Below are positions 7,433-17,255 of a DNA stretch of 64,000 nucleotides, piece by piece. Every line of letters starts with the position of its first letter. Within the stretch, counting starts at the first letter, position 1. This DNA comes from a virus. Location: positions 1 to 64,000 of IMG/VR virus record IMGVR_UViG_3300042341_000193. One strand, 5' to 3'. The translations under genes and the position numbers were made by a program. Below the pieces are notes generated by a model. That model made no database searches, was not told the DNA's origin, and saw nothing but the letters and a program-made list of their open reading frames with translations.

Positions 7433-9397
7433 ATGCCTGATAGATCTATACAATTACTAACTGATGTTTTTCCAAATTCAACTACAAATCATGGTAATTT
7501 GAACAATCCCGATATAATACTAGTCCAGGCACCTGGATGGGGAGTGCAAACAGCTCCGCTTTCTTTAGCATCACTTTCAGCCTATGTTCGGCAGAAAGGA
7601 TACAAGATTTTACCATTAGATTTAAATGTTGAATTTTTTGCTATTAGACCTGAGAAATTTTCCATAATGTGGGACATAGATCAATCTCAGTGGTTTTGGG
7701 AATCTAAAGACTGCGTTAATGACCTGTTAACCGAATACAAAAAAGAAATTGATGACTTTGTCGAGTTAGTGGTGTCGACTAATACACCATTAGTTGGATT
7801 TAGTTTATACAACACTTCAATGCATACTTCGATGCATCTTATCAAACTGCTCAAAGCACGTAAGCCTGAGCTAAAGATTATTGTCGGTGGTCCTCATGCC
7901 CACCGATATCTAGCTGGTAATGTTTTGGCAAAAAATCCGTTAATAGATGCAGTCGCCCAGGCTGAGGGAGAAGAAACATTAGTAGACATAATTGAGCGTG
8001 TTCGAAAAAATCAATCATTGCTCGATTGCCCTGGATTGTTAGTGTTTAAAGACGGAGCAGTACATGCTACTCCAACAAGGCCAATGATTCCAAAAATCGA
8101 CACTCTTCCGATACCCCACTACAGTGATTTTTCATTAGCTCCTTACCTATCCCCAACACGATTACCAATGGCGTCTAGTCGAGGGTGTCCTAATAAATGT
8201 ATATTCTGTAATGAGCAACCTTATTGGGAATCATATCGATTTCGGTCTGCAGAAAGCATGATTGAAGAAGTTAAGTACCAATTAAAATTATATCCTGAAA
8301 TTGACTTTATTGACTTTCAAGATAGTTTATGTAACGGGAAGATAAGCGCAATTGAAAAGTTTGCCGAATACCTCATTGAAAATAAAATTAAAATACAATG
8401 GGCCGGACAGGCAGTTATTAGAAAAGAAATGACCGAAGAACTGATGATAAAATTAAAACAGTCCGGATGTGTGGTCATGGCCTACGGATTAGAAACTCCA
8501 AACCCTACACTTATGAGGAGTGTAGGAAAGTTATTATCAAAAGGTGCCGATATTGATAAAATTGCTGAATCTCATGCAAGGACCGGACTTAATGCAGTTT
8601 ACAATGTCATGTTTGGGTTACCGGGAGAAACTGAAGAAGATTCATTAATGGTCTTAGAGTTTTTAAGACGTAATTCAAAAAATAAATTATATGTAAATCC
8701 CAGTGCAGCATTTTGCGGATTTGCTAACGGAACTCCTGGATGGGAGAACGCAGAAAAATTCGGTATTGACAAAACACTCGGCGGAACTTTTTGGAAAAGT
8801 GTAGATGGTAATAACACATTCCTAGTTCGATTAAAAAGATTTGAAGATTTTTGTCGATTAGTTTCCGACTTAGGTATAAAAACCACTTATCCGTCGACAT
8901 ATCTTCTCAATAGAAATCAAGTCATTGCCCAATATTATATTGCAATAGGTCAACCAGAAAAAGCAATATACTATTACACAGAATGGGTTAAAGATCATCC
9001 CGAAGATCAAATAGCTAAAAAGTTTTTATTCGAATATTCAGGTTTCTTAAAAAGTACCCCAAGTTCAAATGTTTATGCAATTAGCCGGCATTCGGATGAG
9101 AATTGGTTAAATGGTGTTGCTAGAAATTGGGGGCCTGCAATATTATTTTCACATGTTCCTTACATTTTAGAAGAATTAACAGTTGGTAAAATTGTACAGT
9201 TTTCAGATCTTCAAACAAGAAAAATAATTAGAGTTGAAGATAATTTTGAAAATGATTGTATTGTAATACACCTCGACGGCACTCATTTAGATGGAGATCA
9301 AGTTGGTTGGCCAAAACTAATAACTGTTTTAGAGGAGCCTAGCAAAGTTATCCCTATTAAGATAGTTAATTACACAGAAATAGATTTTAAAAAATGA
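7433..9397 (+). CDS. B12-binding-domain radical SAM protein
   Basis: A 654-aa protein with an N-terminal cobalamin-binding-like domain (about 27-190; APLSLASLSAYVRQKG, IIVGGPHAH), a radical-SAM core with CxxxCxxC cysteines at about 252/256/259 (RGCPNKCIFC), a GLETPNPTLMRSVGK segment typical of this class, a short TPR-like stretch (about 505-535) and an unknown C-terminal domain. Members of this class perform methylations and other radical reactions using SAM, an Fe4S4 cluster and often cobalamin. It overlaps the next gene by 4 bp (ATGA), so they are coupled. The substrate is unknown. Confidence 0.88.
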   Translation: MPDRSIQLLTDVFPNSTTNHGNLNNPDIILVQAPGWGVQTAPLSLASLSAYVRQKGYKILPLDLNVEFFAIRPEKFSIMWDIDQSQWFWESKDCVNDLLTEYKKEIDDFVELVVSTNTPLVGFSLYNTSMHTSMHLIKLLKARKPELKIIVGGPHAHRYLAGNVLAKNPLIDAVAQAEGEETLVDIIERVRKNQSLLDCPGLLVFKDGAVHATPTRPMIPKIDTLPIPHYSDFSLAPYLSPTRLPMASSRGCPNKCIFCNEQPYWESYRFRSAESMIEEVKYQLKLYPEIDFIDFQDSLCNGKISAIEKFAEYLIENKIKIQWAGQAVIRKEMTEELMIKLKQSGCVVMAYGLETPNPTLMRSVGKLLSKGADIDKIAESHARTGLNAVYNVMFGLPGETEEDSLMVLEFLRRNSKNKLYVNPSAAFCGFANGTPGWENAEKFGIDKTLGGTFWKSVDGNNTFLVRLKRFEDFCRLVSDLGIKTTYPSTYLLNRNQVIAQYYIAIGQPEKAIYYYTEWVKDHPEDQIAKKFLFEYSGFLKSTPSSNVYAISRHSDENWLNGVARNWGPAILFSHVPYILEELTVGKIVQFSDLQTRKIIRVEDNFENDCIVIHLDGTHLDGDQVGWPKLITVLEEPSKVIPIKIVNYTEIDFKK

Positions 9398-10176
9398 AAA
9401 GTTTTTTAAATCAATATAATGTTATATCTGAAGATATACCAGGGTCCTTACAATTTCCCAGTGCATTAGTATGGGACTCGTTATTAGGTTATCAAACCGA
9501 AAATAAAGTTGTGCGTAATTTTTTAGAAATAGGTGTATTACATGGAAAGTCTGCAATGCTAAGTGGGCTATATGCACAGGCCAACAACACACAGCAGGTG
9601 ATTGTAGATCCCGGTGAATGGATGGACACAACTTATTCAAATTTACTATCAAAGATTGAGGGATTAAATCTAAGATTAATAAATGATTATTCTAACAGTT
9701 TGGTGCATTTTCATTATTCTATTTTTCAAGAACATTCTCGCGATTATTCATGGTTTCATATTGATGGCGATCATAGTTATGCACAATGCTATAAAGATTT
9801 AATTTTAGCTGATCATTTTTTGTCTGACTATGGAGTTGTTATTGTTGATGATTTCTTTTCAACCATGTTTCCTCAGGTTACAGCTAGCACTTTTTCATAT
9901 TTAGAAAAACATCCATTAAATTTAAAAATGTTTTTAGTTGGTCAATGTAATAAAGCATATCTATGCAGACCGCCAGCATTTGATTTTTATAAAACGTTTT
10001 GCATAGATGTATTATCTAAAGATATGAAAGACCGAAAATATCCTGTAACTATAACTAAAACAACTTATCCTCAGGATTTTGATTGTTACGGGTATCAACC
10101 CATAGGATGGACTGATGACAGAATGGAGTTTCGTGGTCCGGACTGGGATAGAACTAATTTTATAAAATATACCTAA
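9394..10176 (+). CDS. Class I methyltransferase (Methyltransf_24-like)
   Basis: A 260-aa protein with motif FLEIGVLHGKSAMLSGLY (SAM-binding loop), IVDPGEW after strand 2, WFHIDGDHSY and VVIVDDFF. These are the hallmarks of small Methyltransf_24 enzymes found in glycan and natural-product clusters. Translational coupling to the radical-SAM gene (ATGA) suggests both act on the same substrate. It converges on the minus-strand radical-SAM genes with only 3 bp between stops. Confidence 0.78.
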   Translation: MKSFLNQYNVISEDIPGSLQFPSALVWDSLLGYQTENKVVRNFLEIGVLHGKSAMLSGLYAQANNTQQVIVDPGEWMDTTYSNLLSKIEGLNLRLINDYSNSLVHFHYSIFQEHSRDYSWFHIDGDHSYAQCYKDLILADHFLSDYGVVIVDDFFSTMFPQVTASTFSYLEKHPLNLKMFLVGQCNKAYLCRPPAFDFYKTFCIDVLSKDMKDRKYPVTITKTTYPQDFDCYGYQPIGWTDDRMEFRGPDWDRTNFIKYT

Positions 10177-10179
10177 CAG

Positions 10180-11415
10180 TTAATTTTTCCACCACGGCAA
10201 ATATTTTTCTGTATTGTGATTTCGATAAGCATCCATCTTTTTTATTATCGAAACACTGTTTTTAAAATTTATATCTGACTCAGGTGTTCCGATTAAAAAT
10301 GTAATCATTGCACTCAATATGTTAGCCTTTTCTTTAACTGCATCTTTTTCAAGTAGTTCTCTATTGTTTTCAAACCAGGTTGCAATTTCTTGATACACTG
10401 TATTTTTATAAGCTGTTGGTAAATTACTCGGGGATGCATAGCTTGGATCGTAGATATAATTTATGTGAGGAAAGTTTAAAATATTCTTTCCTTCCAACCT
10501 CACAATATAATCTAACAATTCTGTAAATTTATGTGTATTAAAAATAGAAAACACAGTGTGAAACTCGATACCAATATTTTCGTTTTCATTCGAATATTGA
10601 ACTATGCTATCAATATTATCTTTAACAATGTTCCATTTTCCAGGATATCTAATATATTCGTACATATCAGCAACAGCATCAATACTTACTTTAATAGTCA
10701 TAGTCTTAAAATGGCTCCAGATGTCAAACCATTTTGACGGTGTCACAGTTAAATTTGTATGTATAGATAAGTCAACCTGTTTAGATAAACCTGAACTAAT
10801 TAGTTCTTTACAAAATGTATAAAAATCGTTGTTGATTAATGGTTCACCACCGGTTACTAATATCTGCACTAATCCGTCAGTCTTTACTAGGTCAAGGATA
10901 TGTTTAATTTGATCATAGTTCCATTGAGCTTTATAATCACTTTCTTTTTCACCCCATGGTTTAATGTTGAGGAATTTAAATTCTTTTATTAGTTGATCGC
11001 TAGCTCCCGGGGTACACATCTTGCATTGTAGATTACACTTATTCGACCAACTTAAATCTAAGTAATTTACATCAACAGATTCTAACTTGCCCGTATGCAT
11101 TTCAGTGTTTGTTATAATATCTTCAATCGGCCATCTCTTTACAAACCAATTTCTAACACTTTCACCCCCATTGTCCTCAACATTATAACAATGCTGGCAC
11201 TCGGCCACCCGCTCGCCGTCTATCATTTTCTTTCTTATATTTTTTAATTGATCAATATTGTAAAATTCAATCAAACTTGTTATCTCATTTATTTTTACAA
11301 ACTTGCCATCTTTCTTTAATCTTCCTGCATTAGTAGAATTACAACAAAGACGCATATTGCCATCAGTGTGTGTAGAAAAATGATTCCATGCTAACGGGCA
11401 ATATGTCTTAGTCAT
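10180..11415 (-). CDS. Radical SAM protein with N-terminal twitch/SPASM-like cysteines
   Basis: I prefer the ATG at 11415, which gives an ATGACTAA overlap with the preceding stop. The protein is about 411 aa. The core motif CNLQCKMC supplies the CxxxCxxC ligands. Extra cysteines before the core (YCPLAW, LCC, CQHC) resemble auxiliary-cluster ligands, but on the N-terminal side. VTGGEP follows the core, as in SPASM/twitch enzymes. These modify peptides or sugars. It is third in a three-gene minus-strand operon of the same family. Confidence 0.85.
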   Translation of the reverse strand: MTKTYCPLAWNHFSTHTDGNMRLCCNSTNAGRLKKDGKFVKINEITSLIEFYNIDQLKNIRKKMIDGERVAECQHCYNVEDNGGESVRNWFVKRWPIEDIITNTEMHTGKLESVDVNYLDLSWSNKCNLQCKMCTPGASDQLIKEFKFLNIKPWGEKESDYKAQWNYDQIKHILDLVKTDGLVQILVTGGEPLINNDFYTFCKELISSGLSKQVDLSIHTNLTVTPSKWFDIWSHFKTMTIKVSIDAVADMYEYIRYPGKWNIVKDNIDSIVQYSNENENIGIEFHTVFSIFNTHKFTELLDYIVRLEGKNILNFPHINYIYDPSYASPSNLPTAYKNTVYQEIATWFENNRELLEKDAVKEKANILSAMITFLIGTPESDINFKNSVSIIKKMDAYRNHNTEKYLPWWKN

Positions 11416-12757
11416 GTTTAAAAGCATCTTTCAAGTCTGGAATATAATCGCCGATTGAAATTCCTCTATGGTCATCAAGTATTTTAATTCTATGTTTGAA
11501 TACCTTAAACAGTTTCGGATTGTCAGGCTTGGTTAATTCATTTAATAACAAGTGTATCTTTCCATCTAGTCCGGGAAAATCTTTAATGACTTGACTATTT
11601 TCTAGATATGCTGTTAATCTCTGTGTAGCTAAATCTTTCAGAGACTGTGGTAACATTGATATTTGTTGTTCCATCGGAAACATAATTAAGTTGATGTTAT
11701 ATGGCCACTCTTTAAAGTATGGATGCACTTTGGCCTGTTCTTCTATAAAATATAATAGGCTATCTAAGTTAACAATGTTCAATGAGCTAACGGTGATATT
11801 ATTCAATATCTTAACATTGCTGTGTTTCATATAACTCTTTGCTTCAATGTAATTCTTTGATACCTGGCGCCATTTACTAGGATATCTAGCATAATCGTTG
11901 ACTTTATCAAACCCGTCAATACTGGCAATGAGTTCAAACTTTTTAAACTTAGGCATTAACTCTAAAAAGTTTTTATTTAGGTTTGTAAAGTTACTGGACA
12001 AAAATACAGTAATATTTTTAGCATGATCATTGTCTACAACATATTGCAGTGCCTTTAACACAAATGGCATAATTGTAGGTTCACCACCGGCAAAACTTAA
12101 TACTTCTAGTCCAGGTGCTAATTTTGTAAAACTTTCCCATATTTCTTCATTATCAGACCAATCGGGATGTTCGACATCTTTCCATGTTTTATTATGTTCA
12201 GTGATTCCAAACACACTGGAAATTTCAATAAATCTTCCATCTAATACTTTGATGCCACCAAATTTATTATTAAGTTCACCTAACTCTTTAGCAATCTGAC
12301 TACTGTCGTAACTGTTGCACATGACACATTTAAGGTTGCACAAATTACTAGGCTTTAATTCTAAATATGTTGGTTGGTGTAACACTTCGTAACTGTTGTT
12401 TATGCTGTTGGCAACTATCTCTAATGTTTTTCGATTATTTTTATAATCTTCAATTGACCGTGTACGCATACTAACGTCGCCGTCTCGAATGCAACGCCTG
12501 CAAGCATCAGGAGTATCTCCTGTATGTAATTTTTTTCTTAAATCAACAAGGTGTTCGCTGTTCCACGCATCACTAAAATTATCCCCGGATAAAATGCTAA
12601 TGATATCTCCGTTCGGGTGTGTCATTGTTCCTACATAATTACAACACGGTTTAAGGTGGCCAGCGGGATTAGAACTTAGTTGTGTAAAAGGATAAAAACA
12701 AAATGTCTCACTTTCAATAATTTCTGTTCTTAATTGATCAATCTTGTCCATATTCAT
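11408..12757 (-). CDS. Radical SAM protein, twitch-type paralogue
   Basis: A 449-aa protein with the same architecture as its downstream neighbour: N-terminal FCFYPFTQLSSNPAGHLKPCC and CRRC auxiliary cysteines, core CNLKCVMC (Cys about 140/144/147), then FAGGEPTIMP. It overlaps the upstream gene by 20 bp. The substrate is unknown. Closely spaced paralogues suggest sequential or heteromeric chemistry. Confidence 0.85.
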   Translation of the reverse strand: MNMDKIDQLRTEIIESETFCFYPFTQLSSNPAGHLKPCCNYVGTMTHPNGDIISILSGDNFSDAWNSEHLVDLRKKLHTGDTPDACRRCIRDGDVSMRTRSIEDYKNNRKTLEIVANSINNSYEVLHQPTYLELKPSNLCNLKCVMCNSYDSSQIAKELGELNNKFGGIKVLDGRFIEISSVFGITEHNKTWKDVEHPDWSDNEEIWESFTKLAPGLEVLSFAGGEPTIMPFVLKALQYVVDNDHAKNITVFLSSNFTNLNKNFLELMPKFKKFELIASIDGFDKVNDYARYPSKWRQVSKNYIEAKSYMKHSNVKILNNITVSSLNIVNLDSLLYFIEEQAKVHPYFKEWPYNINLIMFPMEQQISMLPQSLKDLATQRLTAYLENSQVIKDFPGLDGKIHLLLNELTKPDNPKLFKVFKHRIKILDDHRGISIGDYIPDLKDAFKHD

Positions 12758-15683
12758 TATTCCTTGTTGCTTCTAACACTAATTTCATTTCTGGTATGAT
12801 TTCATAAGTATTCTCACCTCTTAACTTATCCAATTGTTCCGTCACTGTTACAAATTTCTTTGCTGATGTTAAATCAAATGGTTTTTTTAATTCATGTATG
12901 ATATGTGTTAAAAGATGATCTATGCTTGTATTATATGTTTCGTTGTGCTCTTTGACAAAAGTTTCTAATTTAATTACAGTCTCTGCACGATAATCATCGG
13001 GTAGAATACTAACATGATAATGTGAAGGATGTTCTAACAAATTGATGAAGAAATTATTGTAATTAATAAATTTGGTTTTAGGATGTTGACGTATAACTCC
13101 TATTGAAATCAAATGTTTAATAATTTCAGGAAATCTGCCAACATTCCAAGCACCTACAGTAATACCCGGGCGTATGATAGCATTATCTAATGTCATCAAT
13201 TCTTTTAGATTTGACTCAACCTTAGACCATACAGTGCCGGCTCGAATGAGTTCTGCACGTTCTCCAACTTCATCGATACTGGGCCATATTTCTAATTTGC
13301 CAAAGTTCCATCGCCGCCAGTAGTCAATAACATTTTTCTTATTATAAGATAACACTGATGCATTTGTGTTATATGATAGTTTAACATCAAATCGTTGTTT
13401 TTCTACCAACATTTCTAAAATTTGCCAGTGTTCAGGCATGAGTAGAGGTTCGCCTCCAGCAAAGTAAATTCTTTCCACATGGTTAATTTGATCTTTTAGA
13501 AAATCAAAGTTATTCTTATCATCTACTGATTCGATGCTCCATATTTTTTCTTGATCAGTGAGGCCTAATTTTTTAGCATCCGGCACCCATGCTGAACTGT
13601 AACGTGGTCCGCAACTACGACATTTAAAATTGCAAAGATTACTAAAACGGAAATCCCAATACTTCAACTCCATAGTAGTGCATGTTCCGTCTGCTAGTGT
13701 AATTTCTGGAATTTTTTTTACTACCTCTGGAAAGTCTCTATTGTGATAGAAACGACCACTTTCACCAGTGACCCGTTCTCTATCAAAACATTTACGGCAT
13801 ATTTCGGGCTCTTTGCCCCCTATCATATCTTTTCTTAAAGATTTCATATTGCCGCTGTTCCAAATTTCTTCAATGCTCTGATGTGTTAGATCACCAGCAA
13901 AATAATTATGTACAGAGGTTAGGCAACACGGAATTACTTTTCCACTAGGTTCAAATGCAAGATGCATCCAGGGCACTGCACATATTGTGGTTGTATTTGT
14001 TGCAACTGCAACTACATCTTCTTTTTTGACAATTTTAATAGGTTTGTAATCGAAGGCAGTTATTTTTTTTGAGTTGAACATTGTGAGTAACCAGGACCTG
14101 TTATTTATTTGTTGTAATGTTGGTGTATTTTTATTTGCATCAAAGAACTCTTTAGCAGAATGTACAGCAGATAATGCATAATTACCGAACGGCCTATCTA
14201 CTCCCAGAGTCTCCCATGCTGCCAATCTATCAATAGCTTCAGCATTATCGGGATCTTGTGCAATGGTATTGCATAACTTAATTGTTTCCCTAAATGCACT
14301 TCGCCATGTGGCAAACTCGTCTGTGTTAAATGTTGTAATGTTACTGACTTTATCGAAGACTTTTAATTTAGGAACAATAGTCGTCAGTAGGTCTAATGTT
14401 TTCCAAACTTTGATTTTGCCAAATGCCCGCTTAGGGAATAATTTAACGCCACCGTAACCATATTCTAAATCATTAACAGGATTCTTACTGTGCCAGACGT
14501 ATGTACAGTCTCTATCAAATATCTCTGGTTGGTAGTCGAACTGCCAGTCATCGACTAAGTAAGCATCACCGTCGACTACATAGAACATGTCAGTCTTGGA
14601 TAACTTAGCCGCTGCCTTATGTGCCTCAAAGATACCAGTAACACCATCCACACGTTTGGCATGTGGTGCTTTTTCTAAAACACGCTGCCAATTCTCTTCT
14701 GCATTAGATTCATGGTAACTAATAAAGATTACATCCAGTGTTTCGGCAATCAGAGGAGTAACTGTTCCTATTTCTTTAACACCCACAATCTCTGCACTGG
14801 GAGTAATTTTCAAAGCCCAAATCTTCTCCCCGTTTATTTCTTTGTCTAGATACCATATATGTTCATAGGCTAGATCGTGCCAAGGAATGTCGTAATCTAA
14901 ATCAAAACGCATTTCTGGTAGGCTAGGATTTTGTTCAATTTTAAACTCAGGACTAACTGTGCCTAACCATTCCCATTTAGAAGTTTTTTTACGTTTAGGT
15001 TCAAACTTAATCAACCAAGTACCTGGTTTTGGACTGTAGTTAGGATCCAGCTCAAGTGCAGTAACGTAATCCAGAAACCAAAATGGCGGATAACATTCGT
15101 TGACATCGATGAGTAGTTTAGGAAGATCAGGATTCCATGTAACTCGCATTTCAGGCATAACGTATCCCATGTCTTTCTCGCCTTTAACGTTGGCGCCAGG
15201 CACCTCACAAGTAAATGCCCATATTTTATCTTCTAAAGGATTGACTCTAGGATCAATGTACCAAACTAACGTATAGTCAGCATCGTCTTGATTATATACA
15301 TAACTTTCTATAGGATTAAATTCAAATGTAATAGAACTTGCTATTGCAGAATTCTTTTTCCAGATAGGCGTTTTTGCCCACATGTGATTCTTTGGTACTT
15401 CTATTTCATGTGTTTCATATCCAGCATATGGGTGCCACCCATCTTTAAACAGTTTGGCTACCCACTCACCTTTGTATGTCCAAACTAGACATTTTCTTGT
15501 TTTAGGCACATCATTTACAAAGTTCAAGACACTAGAATGTCTTGCATAAGGATTTATCACTAAGAATTCAGTATCGCCTTCACCTAAGTTGTATAATTGT
15601 TGGTCATAATAAAACTCATCCCCTCCCCAGGGGATTTCTTTGATTAGGTCTGTATTGATTTTGGGGTATTGATCTAGAAGCAT
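12738..15683 (-). CDS. Fusion: glycosyltransferase-like N-terminus plus radical SAM (twitch) C-terminus
   Basis: A 981-aa protein. Residues 1-320 hold repeated Trp-rich units (patterns such as WYID...IWAF...GEKDMG and WYLD...IWALKITPS). Residues about 325-480 have a nucleotide-sugar-transferase look, with VIFISYHESN and a DxD-like VVDGDAYL. The C-terminal 420 residues form a radical-SAM enzyme with VPWMHLAFEPSGKVIPCC and CRKC auxiliary cysteines, core CNFKCRSC and YFAGGEPLLMP. It heads the operon with the two smaller paralogues. The fusion ties glycosyl transfer and radical chemistry to one polypeptide. Confidence 0.82.
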   Translation of the reverse strand: MLLDQYPKINTDLIKEIPWGGDEFYYDQQLYNLGEGDTEFLVINPYARHSSVLNFVNDVPKTRKCLVWTYKGEWVAKLFKDGWHPYAGYETHEIEVPKNHMWAKTPIWKKNSAIASSITFEFNPIESYVYNQDDADYTLVWYIDPRVNPLEDKIWAFTCEVPGANVKGEKDMGYVMPEMRVTWNPDLPKLLIDVNECYPPFWFLDYVTALELDPNYSPKPGTWLIKFEPKRKKTSKWEWLGTVSPEFKIEQNPSLPEMRFDLDYDIPWHDLAYEHIWYLDKEINGEKIWALKITPSAEIVGVKEIGTVTPLIAETLDVIFISYHESNAEENWQRVLEKAPHAKRVDGVTGIFEAHKAAAKLSKTDMFYVVDGDAYLVDDWQFDYQPEIFDRDCTYVWHSKNPVNDLEYGYGGVKLFPKRAFGKIKVWKTLDLLTTIVPKLKVFDKVSNITTFNTDEFATWRSAFRETIKLCNTIAQDPDNAEAIDRLAAWETLGVDRPFGNYALSAVHSAKEFFDANKNTPTLQQINNRSWLLTMFNSKKITAFDYKPIKIVKKEDVVAVATNTTTICAVPWMHLAFEPSGKVIPCCLTSVHNYFAGDLTHQSIEEIWNSGNMKSLRKDMIGGKEPEICRKCFDRERVTGESGRFYHNRDFPEVVKKIPEITLADGTCTTMELKYWDFRFSNLCNFKCRSCGPRYSSAWVPDAKKLGLTDQEKIWSIESVDDKNNFDFLKDQINHVERIYFAGGEPLLMPEHWQILEMLVEKQRFDVKLSYNTNASVLSYNKKNVIDYWRRWNFGKLEIWPSIDEVGERAELIRAGTVWSKVESNLKELMTLDNAIIRPGITVGAWNVGRFPEIIKHLISIGVIRQHPKTKFINYNNFFINLLEHPSHYHVSILPDDYRAETVIKLETFVKEHNETYNTSIDHLLTHIIHELKKPFDLTSAKKFVTVTEQLDKLRGENTYEIIPEMKLVLEATRNNEYGQD

Positions 15684-15722
15684 TACTACTAATTATCTTA
15701 GTAGAGAATGCTTCCGAATCTT

Positions 15723-17252
15723 TTAGAAACTCTTAGGCAGCGACACAATGCTGGTCAGTACTGTACCCGAATTGTCAAATCCTATAAATTTACGTGTCAC
15801 TGTTCCATCAAGTATAGCGCCGGAGTCTAACTGGTAATACCTAGGCGGAGTATCAACATTCGAATAATAATGGAATGCTCTAGTTAGATTTTTTAGTGTT
15901 GTATCAAAATCACTGTTAAGATCCGATATGTCCCTCAACTGATTTAATGAAACATTAACGTTTCCGTTGCCGTCGTCATTGACAATGAACATAGATCCTA
16001 CAGAAGATTCTAAACCAAAAGATGTTTCGTAGTCCAATCCTGGTGTACTCTTTACCTTATACAGTGGCAGGCCGTCACTATTTGTGGCGCTACTGAGATG
16101 CTGTACAGGTCCAGTAGACGATAACGGGAATCTATATACAGTGGCCCATCCACTATACGGATAGTCTGTAGCTGTGGCAAGATAGCCCAATGTGCTGGTT
16201 GCTGTAAAGACTTGACCACCAGCACCATATAAATCTGTGCCATCTCCACCTGTACCTACACCTATGGTAAGAACTTTAACTTGATCAATCTTGTCGTAAC
16301 TCATTCCTATAACACTGTTATACGGTGCAGCAGGACTTACCCAATAACCCAAGGATTCAAATCTCGAAAGGTCAATAGCTACATTAACTATGTTAGTGAC
16401 TGTGACTACAGAGTTAATTCCAACACCGCCTTCAGATGCAATAGTTACATTGTTAGTATAGGTTCCGGGTGTGTTGTTTAGCTCTAGCACACGCAATCTT
16501 ACAGTAAAGGTATTGTTGGCTTTATCAACGATGCTCCATCCTGGGTTGTTGTTTCCAAACGATGTAGTAAAATCTAATAGTACATCTGGCTGATCAATTA
16601 GATCATATACGGGCATAATTTCAAAACTTTGACGTACTTGTTCTCCTAGCTGTGTTGCCGTGGTAGTTGCAGTGATGGGACTTACACGCATACTAAAGGT
16701 ACGTTCTACATTTTGAAATGTAGGTATCTTATAGTTTACAGCATCAAAATCAGAAACAATATTTAAGAAATTAGAATATTGACCTACTTCAGTTCCATAA
16801 TAAGAGATAATAAAGTTTTGACTGCCGCCCGGAGGGATAACAAAGGAACTGGTAGTATGAAATATTGGAAAGACTCCGTTAGGAAAAGATCGTTTAATAC
16901 CATTACCATCAGTGTCTCCTACGGTCAAAGGAGTATTTCCGTCATTATGTAGGGTAAGAGTCTGTCGTGTAGCAGTACTGTACCATTTTAACAAATCTGC
17001 CCAGTTAGTTGGATTTTGCAAAACAAGATCTGTGGTACTGGTCGAAGCTGGTGGAAATACAAAGGTAGGAACGGGATTAGGTGTTACTCGTAATATCTTT
17101 GTTTGAGTAACAGCCGTAGGTGCCCTCTTAACTGGTTCCCATAGATATTTCAGTGTCTCTAATGTTGGAACTGGGCCTTTAACAGCGCCACCAGATATTC
17201 TAAATCCGAGTGAACTGGTAATTCTTAGATTAGTATCAAAATTATTTGCCAT
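15723..17252 (-). CDS. Virion/fibre-like protein with Ig-like repeats
   Basis: A 509-aa beta-rich, Thr/Ser/Asn-rich protein with few Lys or Cys. Segments such as LTLHNDGNTPLTVGD and FVIPPGGSQNFIISY followed by SNFLNIVSD match the general pattern of Ig-like (ASH-type) domains, apparently repeated around residues 90-180 and 200-290. It starts with MANNFDTNLRITSSLGFR. It lies in a three-gene run of virion-like proteins and is 3 bp from the next gene upstream. It is probably a tail fibre or baseplate decoration; no specific family is recognised. Confidence 0.6.
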   Translation of the reverse strand: MANNFDTNLRITSSLGFRISGGAVKGPVPTLETLKYLWEPVKRAPTAVTQTKILRVTPNPVPTFVFPPASTSTTDLVLQNPTNWADLLKWYSTATRQTLTLHNDGNTPLTVGDTDGNGIKRSFPNGVFPIFHTTSSFVIPPGGSQNFIISYYGTEVGQYSNFLNIVSDFDAVNYKIPTFQNVERTFSMRVSPITATTTATQLGEQVRQSFEIMPVYDLIDQPDVLLDFTTSFGNNNPGWSIVDKANNTFTVRLRVLELNNTPGTYTNNVTIASEGGVGINSVVTVTNIVNVAIDLSRFESLGYWVSPAAPYNSVIGMSYDKIDQVKVLTIGVGTGGDGTDLYGAGGQVFTATSTLGYLATATDYPYSGWATVYRFPLSSTGPVQHLSSATNSDGLPLYKVKSTPGLDYETSFGLESSVGSMFIVNDDGNGNVNVSLNQLRDISDLNSDFDTTLKNLTRAFHYYSNVDTPPRYYQLDSGAILDGTVTRKFIGFDNSGTVLTSIVSLPKSF

Positions 17253-17255
17253 GAC

